From Talinum fruticosum (Eukaryota > Streptophyta > Magnoliopsida > Caryophyllales > Talinaceae), in the NCBI GenBank assembly GCA_021018815.1, contig JAITYX010000120.1:1054001-1118000 (forward strand): a stretch of 64,000 nt of DNA, given 5' to 3'. A program made the position numbers and the translations under genes. Below the pieces are notes generated by a model, which saw only the letters and a list, made by a program, of their open reading frames with translations, ran no database searches and was not told the origin of the DNA. Of this stretch, positions 10,526 to 20,970 are shown one piece after another. Positions within the stretch are counted from its first letter, which is position 1. The number at the start of each line of letters is the position of its first letter.

Positions 10526-13500
10526 TGGAAATATTTCTACATCATCATGCAAAGCTTGTGTGCAGTACAACTCTAAGGAAGCTCAACTTCAATTGAAAAG
10601 CTCGGATAGTGTAGCAGATTGCGCATTGTTGCTCAATTACAAGATATCATAGTCAATCCGTGTTCAATCGAGGACACAGATTCGGACTATGCAACCAGTC
10701 TCGAGTGCCATGGTGAACTCGGTCCCAAACTTTACAAATAGTCCGAGTTCAACCGAGAACTCATATTTGTACTTTGCAAGCATTTTGAGTTCAGCCCGTA
10801 ACTCGGCTTCAACATTTAAGTCCTCAATTTCGAAGGAAGGTCACAACTATGTAGATCCAAGGGTGTAATGACATTGCTCAATGAAGACTCGTACATCGCT
10901 CTATATCTTTCCGAGTCATGCAAAAGGAATCGGGTATAACGATGTCATTCATATAGAGTTTTGATTCCAAGGCATTCTCTCGTGTCTTCGAAACTTACTT
11001 GAATTAAATAGTATCCTTTCTATGCGATTCGGCCTTCACATATCTCTTTAATCGCTTTTTAGTTAGCGACTCGGAAAAGTTGTTCTTTATTCCGAGTCCA
11101 TTCTCACTCGGAATCGACTTGTGGTTATTTACTCTATTGCTTGCATAGTCGGCATTCATAGTTTATTTCATGCTTAGTCTATATCAAGTTCTTTCTCACT
11201 CGATATTTGCTATAGAACGTGTTTCTTTACTTAAGACTAAGTCATATGGAATTCCGAGTATCATGGATATTAGACTCGGAATATTCCATTTCTTTTCGAC
11301 TCGGATAATCAATTGCGTAATTTTTCAAAATTATTTTGTTATCCGTGTCTAACCTTGGACCAAAGTATTTTATACTTTGAGAACCAAAGGAGTTTTACTT
11401 TTGTAGGTTATTCAATCGAGGATATCTTTTCAAACTACAAAAGTAGCCGAGCTTGAACGTCAAATCACCAGCGAGATATGGCTTTTCACCTTCCCTGCTT
11501 TAGTCTCGTAAGATTGTGTCGAAGCCATGCGCTTCCATATCCGGAAAACTGGAACGCCAAGCCTAACGGTGGTTTTCACCTCATTTTTCAAGACACAACC
11601 GATGGTTTTGGGACTTCTAAGAGAGTTAAACCGTTGTCCAACGTTCATATTTCAACGGATACTTTCCGAGTGACTCGGAAAGCCTTTCTCAACGGTCACG
11701 AGAGGACTCTCGGTCAGCAGATGAAAATAACGGCTACTCGCCTGGTCTTATCTATAAGAAGAAGCCACTTCACAAGACTTGAAGGTTGCCGAACATATTG
11801 TCTATACACTTACTTGATCAAAGTTATTGTATTTACTCTCAATCTTCAACTTACAACTCCTACTCTGTAATTCATTACTTTACGAGTTGTAAGGTCTTGT
11901 ACTTCGTTACAAACACTTCTTACATTCTTTGTAAGGTCCCTTAACTAAGCTGTAAAGGTTAACTCAGCTTAGTTGTCCCTAGCTGTAAGGGTTATCTCAG
12001 CTAGGAAGTACTAGATCGGATAAGGTAACTTCGAGTCTAGGAAAATCTGTATAGAGTTGTCTAAGGGAGCAACTCGGGTTACATCAAGTTCACGGTATTT
12101 TGTGGACTCAAAATAGTGGATTTGACTTCGTGTCTGGATTGACACGGGCCGTGGTTTTCTGCCCCGGGAGGGTTTCCACGTAAAATCTCTGTGTTCTTTT
12201 TCGAGTTCATTCTAGACTCGGACGGCCTTAGTGCTCTTGCTTCTTCGATTCATTGCTTTTGAGTCCAATCTTTTCGACTCGTTATTAGACTCGGATTCTG
12301 TCTTTGCCTCTTTTCGCGCAAAAGTGTGTATTTTCGAAAGAATTTTCTATCACCCTATTCACCCCCTCTAGGGTGACTCGAGACTCTCCTTGAGCAAACC
12401 TTCACTCAAGTTAAACATGATGGGAATAGAGCAATGTGAAGAAGGAAGTGACCATTCAGCTATGCTCACCAAACTCCGGGCTTTGAGTTCTTAATTGGAC
12501 TCAAATTTGCTATTTTTTAAACAATGTACTCAGATCTGGTTTGTAATAATTTGGACAGTATTTTTGCTTTGTTTTGAACTCCTTAAGATGGAGAAATATC
12601 ATCTCTAATGCTGCCAACAGGTTTACTAAGCATTTAGACCCGTTCAAACTTGCACAAGTTTAACTAGAAGTCGAAGACTCGAATACAATTTGGAGGCAAT
12701 GCAATTTAAAGTTGTCAAGGGCTTGGACAAGTCCTAAATACAGTCAAGGAAGATGATTTATAAAGAGAAGGAGTGTCCATGAATGAATTCCAAATTCAAG
12801 CATGTTGAGTTCTTAGTTTTCAAACATAATTTTTTTATTTTTGAGATAATTTCTACATCTATTGGTCGATAATAATTGAGACACTTGTAGTTATTTTTGG
12901 ACATTGTAGGATGGTTCGAAATCATCCCTAATGATTGCTTATAGGTTGAAAAACTTTCAACCAAGTATTTCTAACCCGGTCGAAATAGAAACCACACTCC
13001 CTTCTAGTTAATGGTTGGTATTTATAAGAAGGAAGGAGGAGTTTATCTCGAGTCCGGAGAAGCTGCAAACTTCACTCATAAGAGGAAGAACTCATATTAA
13101 GAAGATGTGTCTCAAGTAGGCCACGTTTCGAGCCTTAGAAACCGGCCCACTTGCAAGCTAGTTCCTAGGTTGCAGCCTACATTTTTGGTGGTCCAATAGG
13201 AAGCCTTCTAGTGACAAGATCCAATCATTATCAATCTTTTCAAAGCCAAATCACAAGCAGGACCAAAAGGAAGGATTTTAATTGGCTAATTAGAAAGGCT
13301 CACTCAAAGTATTTTGCAGTTTATGCTTTATGTTATTCATTTGACTAATTACTATAATTAGTGTTAATCAATTACGATTAGTCTTAATCTTTCCTTAGCA
13401 CTTAGGAAAGTTATTTTGGAGGGAAAAGGCTTTTATAAAAGCCTTCATTTCATTTTGTAAAGACAACATTTGTTGTTGATGAATATTGAATGAGTTTTTA

Positions 13501-13900
13501 GAAAGTTTGTGGATTCAAACTTCTACCCCCTCTAAATTCCTAACTACGGTAGCTTGGTTTGGCAACCAAGTGGTGTTCTTCTAGGTCTTCAAAACTTCCT
13601 TGTATGTTAATTCCCAGGAAAACTTCAAAGCTACCCCTGTTTGATTTCGAAGTTGGACTCTTTATCTCTTCCGAGTCAGCCAGAACTATCCCTAGTAATT
13701 CTTTGAGCCTTCCTTGTTGGTGCAAGCCCAAGCAAACCTCAAAGCCTATCCCCCTGCATTGATCTCAAATCAATCAGATTCTATATCTTAGGTTGATTAT
13801 TCAACTCGGATCTTTTCCCTTTTTTATTCACTGTTTTAAAATTATGTTTGATTGAAGTTTTGAGGCTTTGTTTCTACTCTAGCTCGACTTGGATATATCA
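10526..13900 (+). mobile_element. element E1, 5' LTR (split by a copia solo LTR)
   Basis: The LTR starts TGGAAATATTTCTACATC and ends TTGGATATATCA, followed after two bases by a Met-tRNA primer site. Without the inserted copia LTR and its duplicated target it is about 1.85 kb. It aligns over its whole length with the second copy at 39434-39966 and 42132-58201. The stretch TTTATAAAAGCCTTCATTTC near 13432 is a likely TATA/transcription-start region. Small open frames such as 13540-13762 are not genes. Confidence 0.88.
10882..12404 (+). mobile_element. copia solo LTR 1, inserted in the E1 LTR
   Basis: It runs TGAAGACTCG ... GAGCAAACCTTCA, 1523 bp, and is the inverse orientation of the copia LTRs of Copia-A and Copia-B. 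TSD CTCAA lies at 10877-10881 and 12405-12409. The sister E LTR shows the empty site (ATTGCTCAAGTCAAACATG near 42461-42479), which confirms the boundaries. The LTR belongs to the subfamily with GTGTCTGGATTGACACGG, like the solo LTR at 51956. A 130-residue open frame inside it (11478-11870) is LTR sequence, not a gene. Confidence 0.95.
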
Positions 13901-14291
13901 TTTGGTATCGAGCTCTTGGAGCCCCTCCTAGGCCTAAACTTTTTCAGCTTAAACACAACCCAATCTCTAAACAAAAACAATCACAAAGAACTCCATTTTC
14001 AAGCATGTCTCCAAGCTTTATTCGTGAGAAAATTATTAAGCAAAAACTCCCCAAGCGTTAAGAGAAAAGGAAAATTTGGAAGCACAAAAACAACACCTAA
14101 TGACTCAATTAAGGAAGCAAGTAAGAACATAAATGGGCCCTACTGATTATGAGTTGACTTGCCTACTTATCCCAAGTTTTCATAGCCAACAAAATCAGTT
14201 TTCTAGCTGGTTTTATACAGTGGAAGAAGCCTATGCACATCCGAAACCGGGTGACCATGACAAGTGTGAAGTAGTTGTATCAAAATTTTAC
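13901..14291 (+). pseudogene. element E1 primer site and gag-like start, truncated
   Basis: TGGTATCGAGC at 13903 is the primer-binding site, lacking one base of the usual TGGTATCAGAGC. The gag-like ORF starts at ATG 14005 (MSPSFI..), continues with LEAQKQHLMTQLRKQV, then SFHSQQNQFSSWFYTVEEA, and is homologous to E2 40072-40350. The sequence leaves element E abruptly at about 14291 (..GTATCAAAATTT) and enters F-family DNA. This is a deletion or recombination junction, not an LTR boundary. Confidence 0.8.
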
Positions 14292-14484
14292 AAAGGAAGA
14301 AACTTAAGCCAACTAGCTTACGAAAGGAGTGATAGCAAGGGAAGAAGCATGATTCTCGGCTTCCACCAAGAGGTCATTTGGGTTCTACTCGCTCTGCGGA
14401 CGCCATTTTAACTCGAGGTAGTTATCTTGGACGAGTCTTTCAGCTCTCGATCTTCCAAACAGGATGAGTTCTTCTTCTAGACAT
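14292..14484 (-). pseudogene. F1 antisense PMD-type gene, first exon only
   Basis: On the minus strand from ATG 14484 the order MSRRRTHP .. RAERLVQDNYLE .. WRPQSE can be read with one frame change. The same start is seen in F2 (23547) and F3 (62862). The gene is cut at the E1/F1 junction, so nothing of the core domain remains. Function is inferred from F3 only. Confidence 0.65.
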
Positions 14485-15278
14485 TTTGATGAAAGGATTT
14501 GTTTTTGAAACCAATGAGTTTTCAAAAGAAAACAAAGTAAGAAAGCATAAGAGCAAGGCAAGAATGCAAGAGCAAAAGAAGGAGCAAGTGTGCAAAATGA
14601 ACACATGAAGCACCCCTTTAATAGGCGAACTCAGTCAAGCCAACCAAGTATATAAGACAAGAGTCAAAAGAGTAGTGGGAGACCATGAGAATCCGACCGA
14701 GCATGCTGGGGGCCATGCTTGCCAAAGGCTAACCAGCGCCAACCATGAGGCATCGTGGTGTCCCATAGGCAACAACTTTGTAGCCCTAGCTGGTGGCCTA
14801 GCTTGTGGAGTCCCATCAACCGTGTCATGTGACCTCTTGGCACCTTATACGTGCAAGTGGAAGCTCTTGAACCCACCAATCAGCTTTTTCGATTAGATTT
14901 TTCGATCTGTTTTCGATTGAGTTATTCAGGTAAAACACTCGAACTTTCGTTAATTTGATTATCCACTAACGACCATGTTGGTATATCATATTATTTAGCC
15001 AAGCTTCGGATAAAAAACGATCGAAGTTTTAGCATCAAAACGTACTCGAGCTTCAGGCATTGATCAAGCCAAGCTTAGGACCCTCTTACTCGGATTTCGT
15101 AACGCTTATATCATGATCAAGTCTAGGTTTCTTTCTAGAATTTAGGTTCAATAGAAACCGATTGCATATATTATAGAACAACTAATTTCAAAAATTGTCA
15201 CATAGAATTAAGGTAAGTATATTTTAGTGTCTACTTTGAACCTACGTCCTTTTAGACTTAGTCAAAGTGGGGGCTAGC
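14292..15278 (+). mobile_element. F1: 3' internal end of a Tat/Ogre-like element
   Basis: This matches 23355-24086 plus 37238-37482 (F2) and 62690-63626 (F3). It holds the start of the antisense PMD gene, a spacer with the ATGCTTGCCAAAGGCT word, and the polypurine tract CAAAGTGGGGGCTAGC (15262-15277) next to the LTR. The rest of F1 upstream is missing. Confidence 0.85.
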
Positions 15279-17287
15279 TGTAGACACCTGAAAAGTGTCT
15301 TCCCTTATCTCTTTAATTCAAGTATTTTATTCTATTAGCCTCGATGATGAAATCCCGAGTCTTGTTTGAGGATTTGGATCTTGGACTATGTTTGATTGGT
15401 TTGACTGAAGCCGAGAAACCACAAAGAACCCCTAACATCACATAAATAGCCTTTTGCCTTGGGTTGATCAAAAAATCCCTTTTCTTTCGAGACGATCCAA
15501 GACCAGGCCAGGAGGCAGAGACAACAAAGTCCAAGTGCTACTTATCGGGAAATTCCAAGTTCAAAATACTACATTTTACCTTCATTCAATCGGACAAGGA
15601 GCTAAAGACCTAAAGACGACGTTAAAACATTGCATTTCATGATCACAAGCATCAAAGTGTTGCGTTTAAGCTCTAAAACAATCCAAACGAATACCGGGAG
15701 CTTTTCCTTCAAAATGACATCGCGGCCGGCTTTGGCGATTCCGCATATTTTAACCGAAATGTTGCGTTTTGGTTTCGAGATTCCCTTGGAAGCACGCTAG
15801 GGCACGAAACCCTTGGCGTGCCCAGCTGGCCAACGCCGACCATCCCTAATTTAACTGGTTCTATCTCGGTATTATCTCTTCTTTATCCGGTTCAATCTCG
15901 GGATATCTCGGCCCGATTTTTCTTAGCTGCTTGGATGGTCGGCCAATACCAACCCTATGTCATTTGTAACCTAAGTCTCTCCCTATAAATAGAGAGCCTT
16001 GGCTCTCATTCCCATACGACTTTCTCCTATTCGTAATGCTGCGTAAAGCTAATAAGAATACACATCCATTAAGGTTACTCTACCGAAATCAATCTCAAAC
16101 ATTCCTCTTTTCTACTTATCACCATTGAATCGTGCAAAGAGCTAAAGAACATTTAGTTAATATGATCTCTAGGCGTTTATTCAATCGATCCTACCTACTC
16201 CTTACACTCTCACTTTTTCCACAATTCACAAAAACAAGCCTTTTCCTTAGATTTGTCAGTTGTCGCATCAAGAGATCCAAGTGTAGAGATCCGGATCAGC
16301 GAGTGGGACATCTCGAGGGCAATCGTTCGACCTTTGGATGCTTATTTAATTTATGTTTTTTTTCGCTTTCGTATTGTGGATCAAAGATATGTAATCGCAT
16401 TTCAATTCATCCCTTCCCGATGTAATAATTTAGTTTTCCGCTTTTCTTTTCCATTTTTCTTTTCTTTTTCTTTTTGCTTTCTTTTTGCTTTCATTATTGC
16501 TTTCTTTAATTATGTTTGGTTGCTTTAATTTCACATAGCATGTTGTTATGTGCTTGTATTTTCACATTATTTTAATATACTACTCAACTTAGTAATGGTC
16601 GTTTCTGGACGGGCGGAATGGAAGGGTTTTCTCTATGTTTCATACTCTCGCCCCGAATCCGATTCTCGGTTCAAAAGATCGATGGAGTCATTTTTAGCAT
16701 CTTTTAGTCTTGTCGTTTCATACTAAGATTGGAAGAGGAAACTTTGTTTTTGTTTTTGTTAGTTTTTCTTTCCTAAAACCGACTCGCGACTCTTCTTTTC
16801 TCGCTTTATTTCCTCTAAAGTTGCATCTCGGATATTTTTTGATCGCAGGAATAAAAATACGTTCTAGATTTGCCAACCAGGGCAAAGGCCGAGGCTGACT
16901 TCCACAACCGTGGCCTCGGCCGGCGCCGACCACCATTGGGTGCAGGCCGCCGCCGCACCGAGTGGTCGGCAGGCTAGGCTTCAGCCTAGACCGGTGTTTT
17001 CACACCAATATGGCCCCAAAGCCTCACAACATAAATAGAAATCTTAGTTTTGTTTATTTTTTCGGTTAAGAAATAATATCCCGAGAATTCTTAAAATAAA
17101 ATAATTAATAAAAACGCCAATCAATTCAATCGGATTTAATAAAATTCGGAAATCTTAATAAAAGGTTCATCCCCACTTTCTAAATCCATCTTCAAAACCC
17201 TAAATCATTCTTTAAGCTTTCTAAAAACCTACGCCAATCATTCGTGGGGAAGCTTGATTCGGTCCAGCTTCAGCCGTGGTTCCTACA
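15279..17287 (+). mobile_element. F-family LTR shared by F1 (as 3' LTR) and F2 (as 5' LTR)
   Basis: TGTAGACACC ... GGTTCCTACA, 2009 bp. It is preceded by a polypurine tract, as a 3' LTR should be, and followed by a primer-binding site, as a 5' LTR should be. This is the signature of unequal recombination between the LTRs of two elements. TATAAATAGAGAGCC at about 15984 is a good TATA region. TTTTC-rich stretches and ORFs near 16132-16528 are non-coding. It matches the LTR at 37483-39433 and the partial LTR at 63627-64000. Confidence 0.9.
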
Positions 17288-17288
17288 A

Positions 17289-17305
17289 TGGCGACTCCAC
17301 TAGGG
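17289..17305 (+). promoter_or_regulatory. F2 primer-binding site (Ogre-type)
   Basis: TGGCGACTCCACTAGGG begins one base after the LTR end. The word TGGCGACTCC is the primer-site type known for Ogre elements (tRNA-Arg). It sets the plus-strand orientation of F2. Confidence 0.8.
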
Positions 17306-18777
17306 ATAAAATTTTTTATTACGAGGGCGAAACTTGAAAACTTGAGTAGTGTATTTTAATAATGTGCATGCATTATGTATTCTACATCTAGCAACCTTTG
17401 AACATAGTTTAAATATTGTTTCGGACCCCTAGGAAAAATTTATTGTACTCCCTATTTAACCCTTATGGAATGAGGCTCCCATTGGATCCTAGCCGGGCCC
17501 AACTAGGCTCGATTGCCCAAGTAAACGGTACCTCTTCCCTTGTAGCATACGTTCTTGGGTCAAACCATTTGGTTCATTGATTGCCCAACTAGGATTCCGG
17601 CATTTTCTCGTACCGTGCCCCACATGGAGGACCAAATCCTCTGAATAGGAGTCACCATGTATCCTACCATGTCTAAACCTCTTTGGCCATAGAACCTTTG
17701 ACTATTAGGTTGTCCTTTGACTTCATTTGCATGCCTTAATGAGTGTGTTTGTTTTAGATTTAATCTTCCGCTTGTGAGCCTTTAGGAATAGGTGAGGAGA
17801 GCTAGTTAGCCCTTGCTCGGGTGTCAATAAACACTTTAATAAATTCTCTAGAGTCGGTCTATTACGTGCATTTAGCCAAAAGTCAAAATATCTTTCTTTT
17901 ACTAGGGTTAGTCTAATTTTTGCACTTCCGAGTCACACTAAAATTCTCTTTAAGCGGTCTAAGTAGTCACCATCAGTCGGTCCAAGAGGGTATTACCAAA
18001 GTTCCCTCAATCTTTTGGTCAGCTTTTGCCTCATATTCTCATTTTCATTTCCATTTCTCATTTTGCATTATCCGAACAAATTCATATCAAATTAGGTAAG
18101 TTCAATTTACATTTTGCATTAGCCAAAACAAATTCATCTCAAATTAGGTGAGTTCATTTTACATTTTGCATTAGCCAAAACAAATTCGCCTCAAATCGGT
18201 GAGTTCATTTTACATTTTACATTAGCCAAAAGAAATTCATCTTAGATTAGGTGAGTTCATTTTTTTATTCACATATAGGTAAAGCGAAATCATTCTAAGA
18301 TTAGAAAAAAATGCACTCGTCATCCAATCAGGATAGAAGCATCTTTCTATTAGGACAAAATCATTCATAAGTGCATTAGCCAAATCATAGAATCATCCCA
18401 AACTAAATCATGTAACACCACATGCACTTCATTTTTTGTTGCATTCCTTATGTGCATCCAAATAAAAGCATCCTTAGTCTCTTCAGGTCTTGTGCTTAAG
18501 TCCCTTCCACCAAAAAGTAGTCTTCTCTCACATGGTCCTAAACCTTATCGATGGGCCGTAGAATAGGGAAGTCTACAAGTAACTAAGTATCGTAGGCATC
18601 CGAGCTTTAAAAGATTAGAACGCCTTACCAAAGAGTCAGTCACATCTTCTTTTCTTTCTACTCCGCGGTCTACATCGGTGTGAGAAGCTTCGGTGCATAC
18701 CACACCAGCTCAATTTATTCCTCGTCATAAGACAAGTATCTAGAAAGAATTCTCTTCCAATGGATTTAAACCCGTAA
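17306..18777 (+). other. F2 untranslated leader, with a tandem repeat
   Basis: A long 5' leader without a recognisable gene lies between the primer site and gag, which is usual for large Tat/Ogre elements. Frames are closed. Most of it is unique within the window; the tandem repeat at 18060-18262 is listed separately. Confidence 0.6.
18060..18262. repeat. 51-52-bp tandem repeat, four copies, in the F2 leader
   Basis: The unit ATTTTGCATTAGCC .. AAATTC .. TCAAATTAGGTGAGTTC starts at about 18060, 18111, 18163 and 18214. Copies differ by a few bases. Minisatellites of this kind inside non-coding parts of Tat-lineage elements are known and may seed satellite arrays. Confidence 0.8.
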
Positions 18778-19960
18778 CATTCTCTTAACCTTAATTTACT
18801 TAATGAGAACATATCCAAGGTTGAAGCTAGGATAAATGATCAAGAGGAGAAGATATCATCTATACTAAGGGATCTTAAGATCATTATAAAGGCTATTGAG
18901 GACGAGAAAAGAGATGAAGAAGCAAGAAAAGGAGAAAAATTAGGCCCTCCATTTCCACCTAGCTTATCTTCTCCAAACAGTCCCAAACGCAAATCCCCTA
19001 AGCATGAATCCAAACCTCAGCCTGATCCACATGTAGATAAGATAGAACGGATGTTAAGGGAGTCATCCATGTTTAGTAATGATTATTTTGATCATAAGGG
19101 ATTCATTTCAATTCCTAAGGGTAAACTACCTCCTAAGTTTATCATGCCAAGTATTAAGTTCAAAGGTTCTAAGAATCCCCACCATAAAGTTCACAACTTC
19201 TTAGGAGCAATGACTCTTAAGAACATTCCAAAAGATACTTACCATATCATCTTCCCATGAACTTTCGATATCGATGAATGAAGTGGTACAATGCAGTTGA
19301 CCTAGCAAGGTTGCCAACTCGGACCGATCCGTGCAAGGAGTTCTTACATCAATACTCCTATAGCACTGCTTACCAAGTAACTCTTGGAGACTTGGAATTA
19401 ATCAAACAAGGTGAGGAAGAGAGCTTCATGGATTTCCTCATCGGATGGAGAGCAAAGGTCTGCCCACATGGTAGACCGAGTCTCCGGGAAGGACCAAGTC
19501 GGGATCATCGTGAAAAACCTCCAGCCTAATTACAATCAACATCTCAAATTCTTACCCATGATGAACTTCTCAACCCTTAGAGATGCTGGCTTGCTAATAG
19601 AAGAGGAACTATCCACCGCAACCACAAAAGTTGTGACGGGGTATAGAGGTAATTATCAATCCAAAGCTAAGAAAACCTCCAATGCAGGTAATACTAGTCA
19701 GGGTGCGGATGTGAATGCTCTCAATAGATATACTAACTATACTTCTATTGATACTACTTACACTAAATCCCTTGATCGTCTATTGGAAAGGGGAAAGATA
19801 GAAGTGCCACCCATCGGAGCAGTAATCGAAACGGCGAAACAATCTAAAAACTGGGATGCCGAAAAATTTTGTAAGTACCATCATGCACGAGGGCATGACA
19901 CCAAATAGTGTTGAACATTCAAGAATAAACTAGAAAGCATGTTTCGAAATGGCCAACTCC
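18778..19960 (+). pseudogene. F2 gag (Tat/Ogre-like), frameshifted
   Basis: The structural protein of the F element. A coiled-coil-like N-terminus (NENISKVEARINDQEEKISS, from about 18799) is followed by a Pro/Ser/Lys linker and the capsid region: IPKGKLPPKF, WYNAVDLARLP (about 19283), then VTLGDLELIKQGEEESFMDF and IIVKNLQPNYNQHLKFLP (about 19504-19557). It ends in a histidine/cysteine knuckle, FCKYHHARGHDTK.C (about 19868-19912), with a stop (TAG 19906-19908) inside the knuckle. This CxYH..GH.T..C pattern is typical of Tat/Ogre gag. Breaks lie at 19258 (TGA), near 19450 and at 19906. No intact start was found; an in-frame stop lies at 18775. Confidence 0.8.
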
Positions 19961-20589
19961 TTTTACCCAAGGCTGCCTAAAATCAAGTAACAACAAAAAT
20001 CCTTTTAGTGGTACCTTAGCTATTTTCACCGAACCCACTCCGGTCGAGTAGGACTCGTCTGTCTTCATTCAAGATGTCAATGAGTCCAAACCACTTCTTA
20101 ACTTGCCTCATTTAGATTCGAAGTCCATGGGCTGTGGGTAAGTGATGAAAAAGATATCTACGAAACAAAGAGTAACGGTGACAATGACGACTTTTGGGGC
20201 ACACCACCCTTAGAAGAAGAAAACTTTTAGGGAGAACCTAAAGGTCTAGCGATCCAATTCCTTACTAGATTTGGATGGTATGATGCACCCCGGGTCCACA
20301 GTAGACTCGGGAAGCTCCAAAAGAGCCTAAAGTCTGCTAAAGAATAAGACCCAATCCTTAAACAACTTCGTAAATTAAAGGTCGATATCTAAATCCAGTA
20401 ACTAATATCTCGCTTCCCAAAAACATAGACAGGATTTGATTAATGCACTTCGCAAGGTCGAGGTCTCTCCCGAAATCACACCAAAGGAAGTAGTAGGATT
20501 GGTTAATAGTGGGGATGGAACTATTACCTTTGATGAAAAAGATCTCCTCGGAAGAAGGCGTTGCACACTTAACTATAACTTGCATTAAC
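19961..20589 (+). other. F2 gag-protease linker, decayed
   Basis: Between the gag knuckle and the protease no long frame remains. Short in-frame pieces suggest a degenerated linker. I cannot assign a domain. Confidence 0.4.
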
Positions 20590-20970
20590 AAGTTTGTTCC
20601 CTTAACTTTGGTAGATAATGGATTAGTAGTGAACTGTCCCTCGGAGAACCGCCGTAAGGCTAGGAATTAGAGAGCAACAACTCTCTCGAACAGCATTGTC
20701 CATCTTCGAGCTTACGATAATTCTAAGAGAATAGTTTTAGGAATAATGACCTTGCCCATTAATATAGGGCCAGTAGAAAGGAACATTGAATTCCAAGTCC
20801 TAGATATCCCCGCTACCTTCAATTTACTCCTAGGACGCCCTTGGTTGCATGATCATCAAGCACCGCCCTCTACACTACATCGAAAAATTAAAATGATCAT
20901 CAAAGGTTAAGTTGTAACTATTAAGGGGGATAGCCTCTGTGTTACTATCACCTCCAAAGAGTCTCGTGGT
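20590..20970 (+). pseudogene. F2 retropepsin-type protease, broken
   Basis: The aspartic protease that matures gag-pol. The active-site region reads KFVPLTLVDNGLVVN (20590-20634), with the Asp-Asn-Gly form often seen in Tat/Ogre proteases. After a frame change come LPINIGPVERN, then EFQVLDIPATFNLLLGRPWL (about 20790-20849) and STLHRKIKMIIKG, matching the family pattern FQVLDI..YNLLLGRPW then PSTLHQ. Stops and frameshifts make it non-functional. It ends where the foreign LTR at 20971 begins; no RT, RNase H or integrase follows. Confidence 0.78.

Noticed and set aside
11478..11870. 130-residue open frame
   Set aside because: Lies wholly in a copia solo LTR; the same region in six other LTRs is not open.
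18060..18262. CRISPR-like spacing of repeats
   Set aside because: Units are contiguous diverged tandem copies without unique spacers, in a plant retrotransposon leader.
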